DNA of 64,000 bases from Notamacropus eugenii (lineage: Eukaryota; Chordata; Mammalia; Diprotodontia; Macropodidae). Position 1 is the first letter of the stretch. Each line of letters opens with the position of its first letter. The position numbers were made by a program, and so were the translations under genes. The DNA lies in assembly GCF_028372415.1 (NCBI RefSeq), contig NC_092877.1:247027536-247091535 (forward strand). Direction: 5' to 3'. The notes under the pieces were generated by a model. That model was given only the letters and a program-made list of their open reading frames with translations. It had not been told where the DNA came from and made no database searches. Positions 63,111-64,000 of the stretch are shown piece by piece.

Positions 63111-64000
63111 GGGGGGCGGAGCCAAGATGGCGAAGTAGAAAGACGCACATACACATAGCTCCGAACCCACAAAACACAGAACGGCAGAGGGGACTAACTC
63201 AGGGCGAATTCTGCACCCAGAGACCACGGAATATTGGAATGAGGGAGATTTCTGTTCCAGAGAGACCTGCAAATCTCTCGAGGGGGATCCTTCGCGCCGT
63301 GGACTGGGCGCCGGGGCGAGAAGCAGAGAGCAGCCCTACCGTGGCAGCGACAACGTGGGAAGAAGATCCTAGAGGGCTGCGAGACGGGATCTCCAGCGGC
63401 CATGCGGGTCCCCCCACCCACAGAGGGACCTGCAAACCTCTCGCAAAAGGTCCGTCGCTCTGCAGACGCAGCGCCCACCCCGGACCGTGGCTCTGAGAGG
63501 CACAGTTCTAAGAGGGTTCCGGAGGCGGGATCTTCAGCAGCGGCACGGACCCCCCCACCAACAGGTGACTGACAGGGGTAGGTGAGAGAGTCTCTTTGGC
63601 GGGTTGAGAGGGGAGTGAGGTGCCCCCATGGCTCAGGCCCCCCCGGGAGGTGGGGACTGAGAGGCGGCTGCGGATGGCGGATCCCCAAGTGGGCGGGAGC
63701 CTGGATCCATTGTGGAAGGTCTGGGCATAAACCGCCTGAGGGAATTGAGCCAGAGAGGCGGCCCTGCCCCTGACCACCTGAACTTAATTTAACACTGAAT
63801 AACAGCCCTGCCCCCGCCAAAAGCCCTAAGGCGGGAAGCAGCATTTGAATCTCAGTCCCCAAACGCTGGCTGGGAGGACCAGGAGGCAAGGTGGGTGTGA
63901 GGAGAACATTCAGAGTTCAGGCCACTAGGTGGAGAATATGCCAAGAAAAGGGAAAAGAAATAAAACTATTGAAGGGTACTTTATCGGAGAGAAAAAAACA
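63111..64000 (+). mobile_element. L1/half-L1 5' end, GC-rich and young-looking, cut by window end
   Basis: It begins gggggcggagccaagatggc, then has a CpG-rich 5' region that holds two copies of a 130-170 bp unit (about 63256-63420 and 63423-63565) where the element at 55988 holds one. ORF1 starts at 63938 with MPRKGKRNKTIEGYF and stays open for all 21 codons to the window end. Retained CpGs suggest a younger copy than the others here. Whether ORF2 follows cannot be seen. Confidence 0.88.
63938..64000 (+). CDS. L1 ORF1 start (partial, runs off window)
   Basis: The ATG at 63938 begins MPRKGKRNKTIEGYFIGEK, nearly identical to the ORF1 start at 56682. It is open to the last base. This is the N-terminal basic segment of an ORF1p-type nucleic-acid-binding protein. 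Confidence 0.75.
   Translation, partial: MPRKGKRNKTIEGYFIGEKKT

Overview
This looks like a gene-poor, AT-rich stretch of a marsupial nuclear genome. The case rests on the repeats: L1 copies with the marsupial-type 5' end (gagccaagatggc...) and long inter-ORF spacer, half-L1 (ORF1-only) copies, an RTE LINE with SINE-like modules carrying related 3' ends, CORE-SINE/MIR elements, and old CR1/L3 and L2 fragments. The species (opossum, dasyurid or other) cannot be fixed from the sequence alone. I found no multi-exon host gene, tRNA, rRNA, CRISPR array or bacterial-type operon.

Layout. 0-6.3 kb: long microsatellites, MIR-type SINEs, a PDCD5 processed pseudogene, a minus-strand composite retroposon and a minus-strand CR1/L3 reverse-transcriptase relic. 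6.3-17.9 kb: mostly unassigned AT-rich sequence with scattered SINE and L2 relics. 17.9-25.3 kb: an old plus-strand L1 whose reverse-transcriptase core is replaced by about 2 kb of unassigned DNA and whose 3' end carries a fold-back duplication. 25.6-27.0 kb: an L2 relic split by a CORE-SINE. 27.0-32.2 kb: a minus-strand L1 interrupted by a second L1 fragment and by an LTR-like fossil. 33-37.2 kb: degenerate coding-like sequence of unknown origin, then a Tigger (pogo-type) DNA transposon relic split by an RNF7 retrocopy.

The RNF7 (RBX2/SAG) retrocopy at 35.2-36.6 kb is the best protein-coding candidate. It is intronless and flanked by a 13-bp duplication, has a poly(A) signal and tail, and keeps a complete 112-residue RING-H2 frame. 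39.0-41.5 kb: a minus-strand half-L1. 41.5-55 kb: SINEs, RTE, L1 and L2 pieces and microsatellites in otherwise unassigned sequence. 55.1-58.8 kb: a second copy of the composite retroposon, split near its 3' end by a full-length half-L1 with a 14-bp target-site duplication. 58.8-63.1 kb: mostly unassigned, with a CA/GA tract and an L2 relic. 63.1 kb to the end: a GC-rich, young-looking L1/half-L1 5' end that runs off the window.

How parts relate: L1-type machinery probably made the two processed gene copies and the half-L1 insertions, and RTE-type machinery probably moved the SINE-like modules. The observations most worth following are the intact RNF7 retrocopy, the two-locus composite retroposon with an internal pyrimidine tract, and the matching antisense open frames in two L1-type 5' regions. 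All family assignments come from sequence recognition without database searches.
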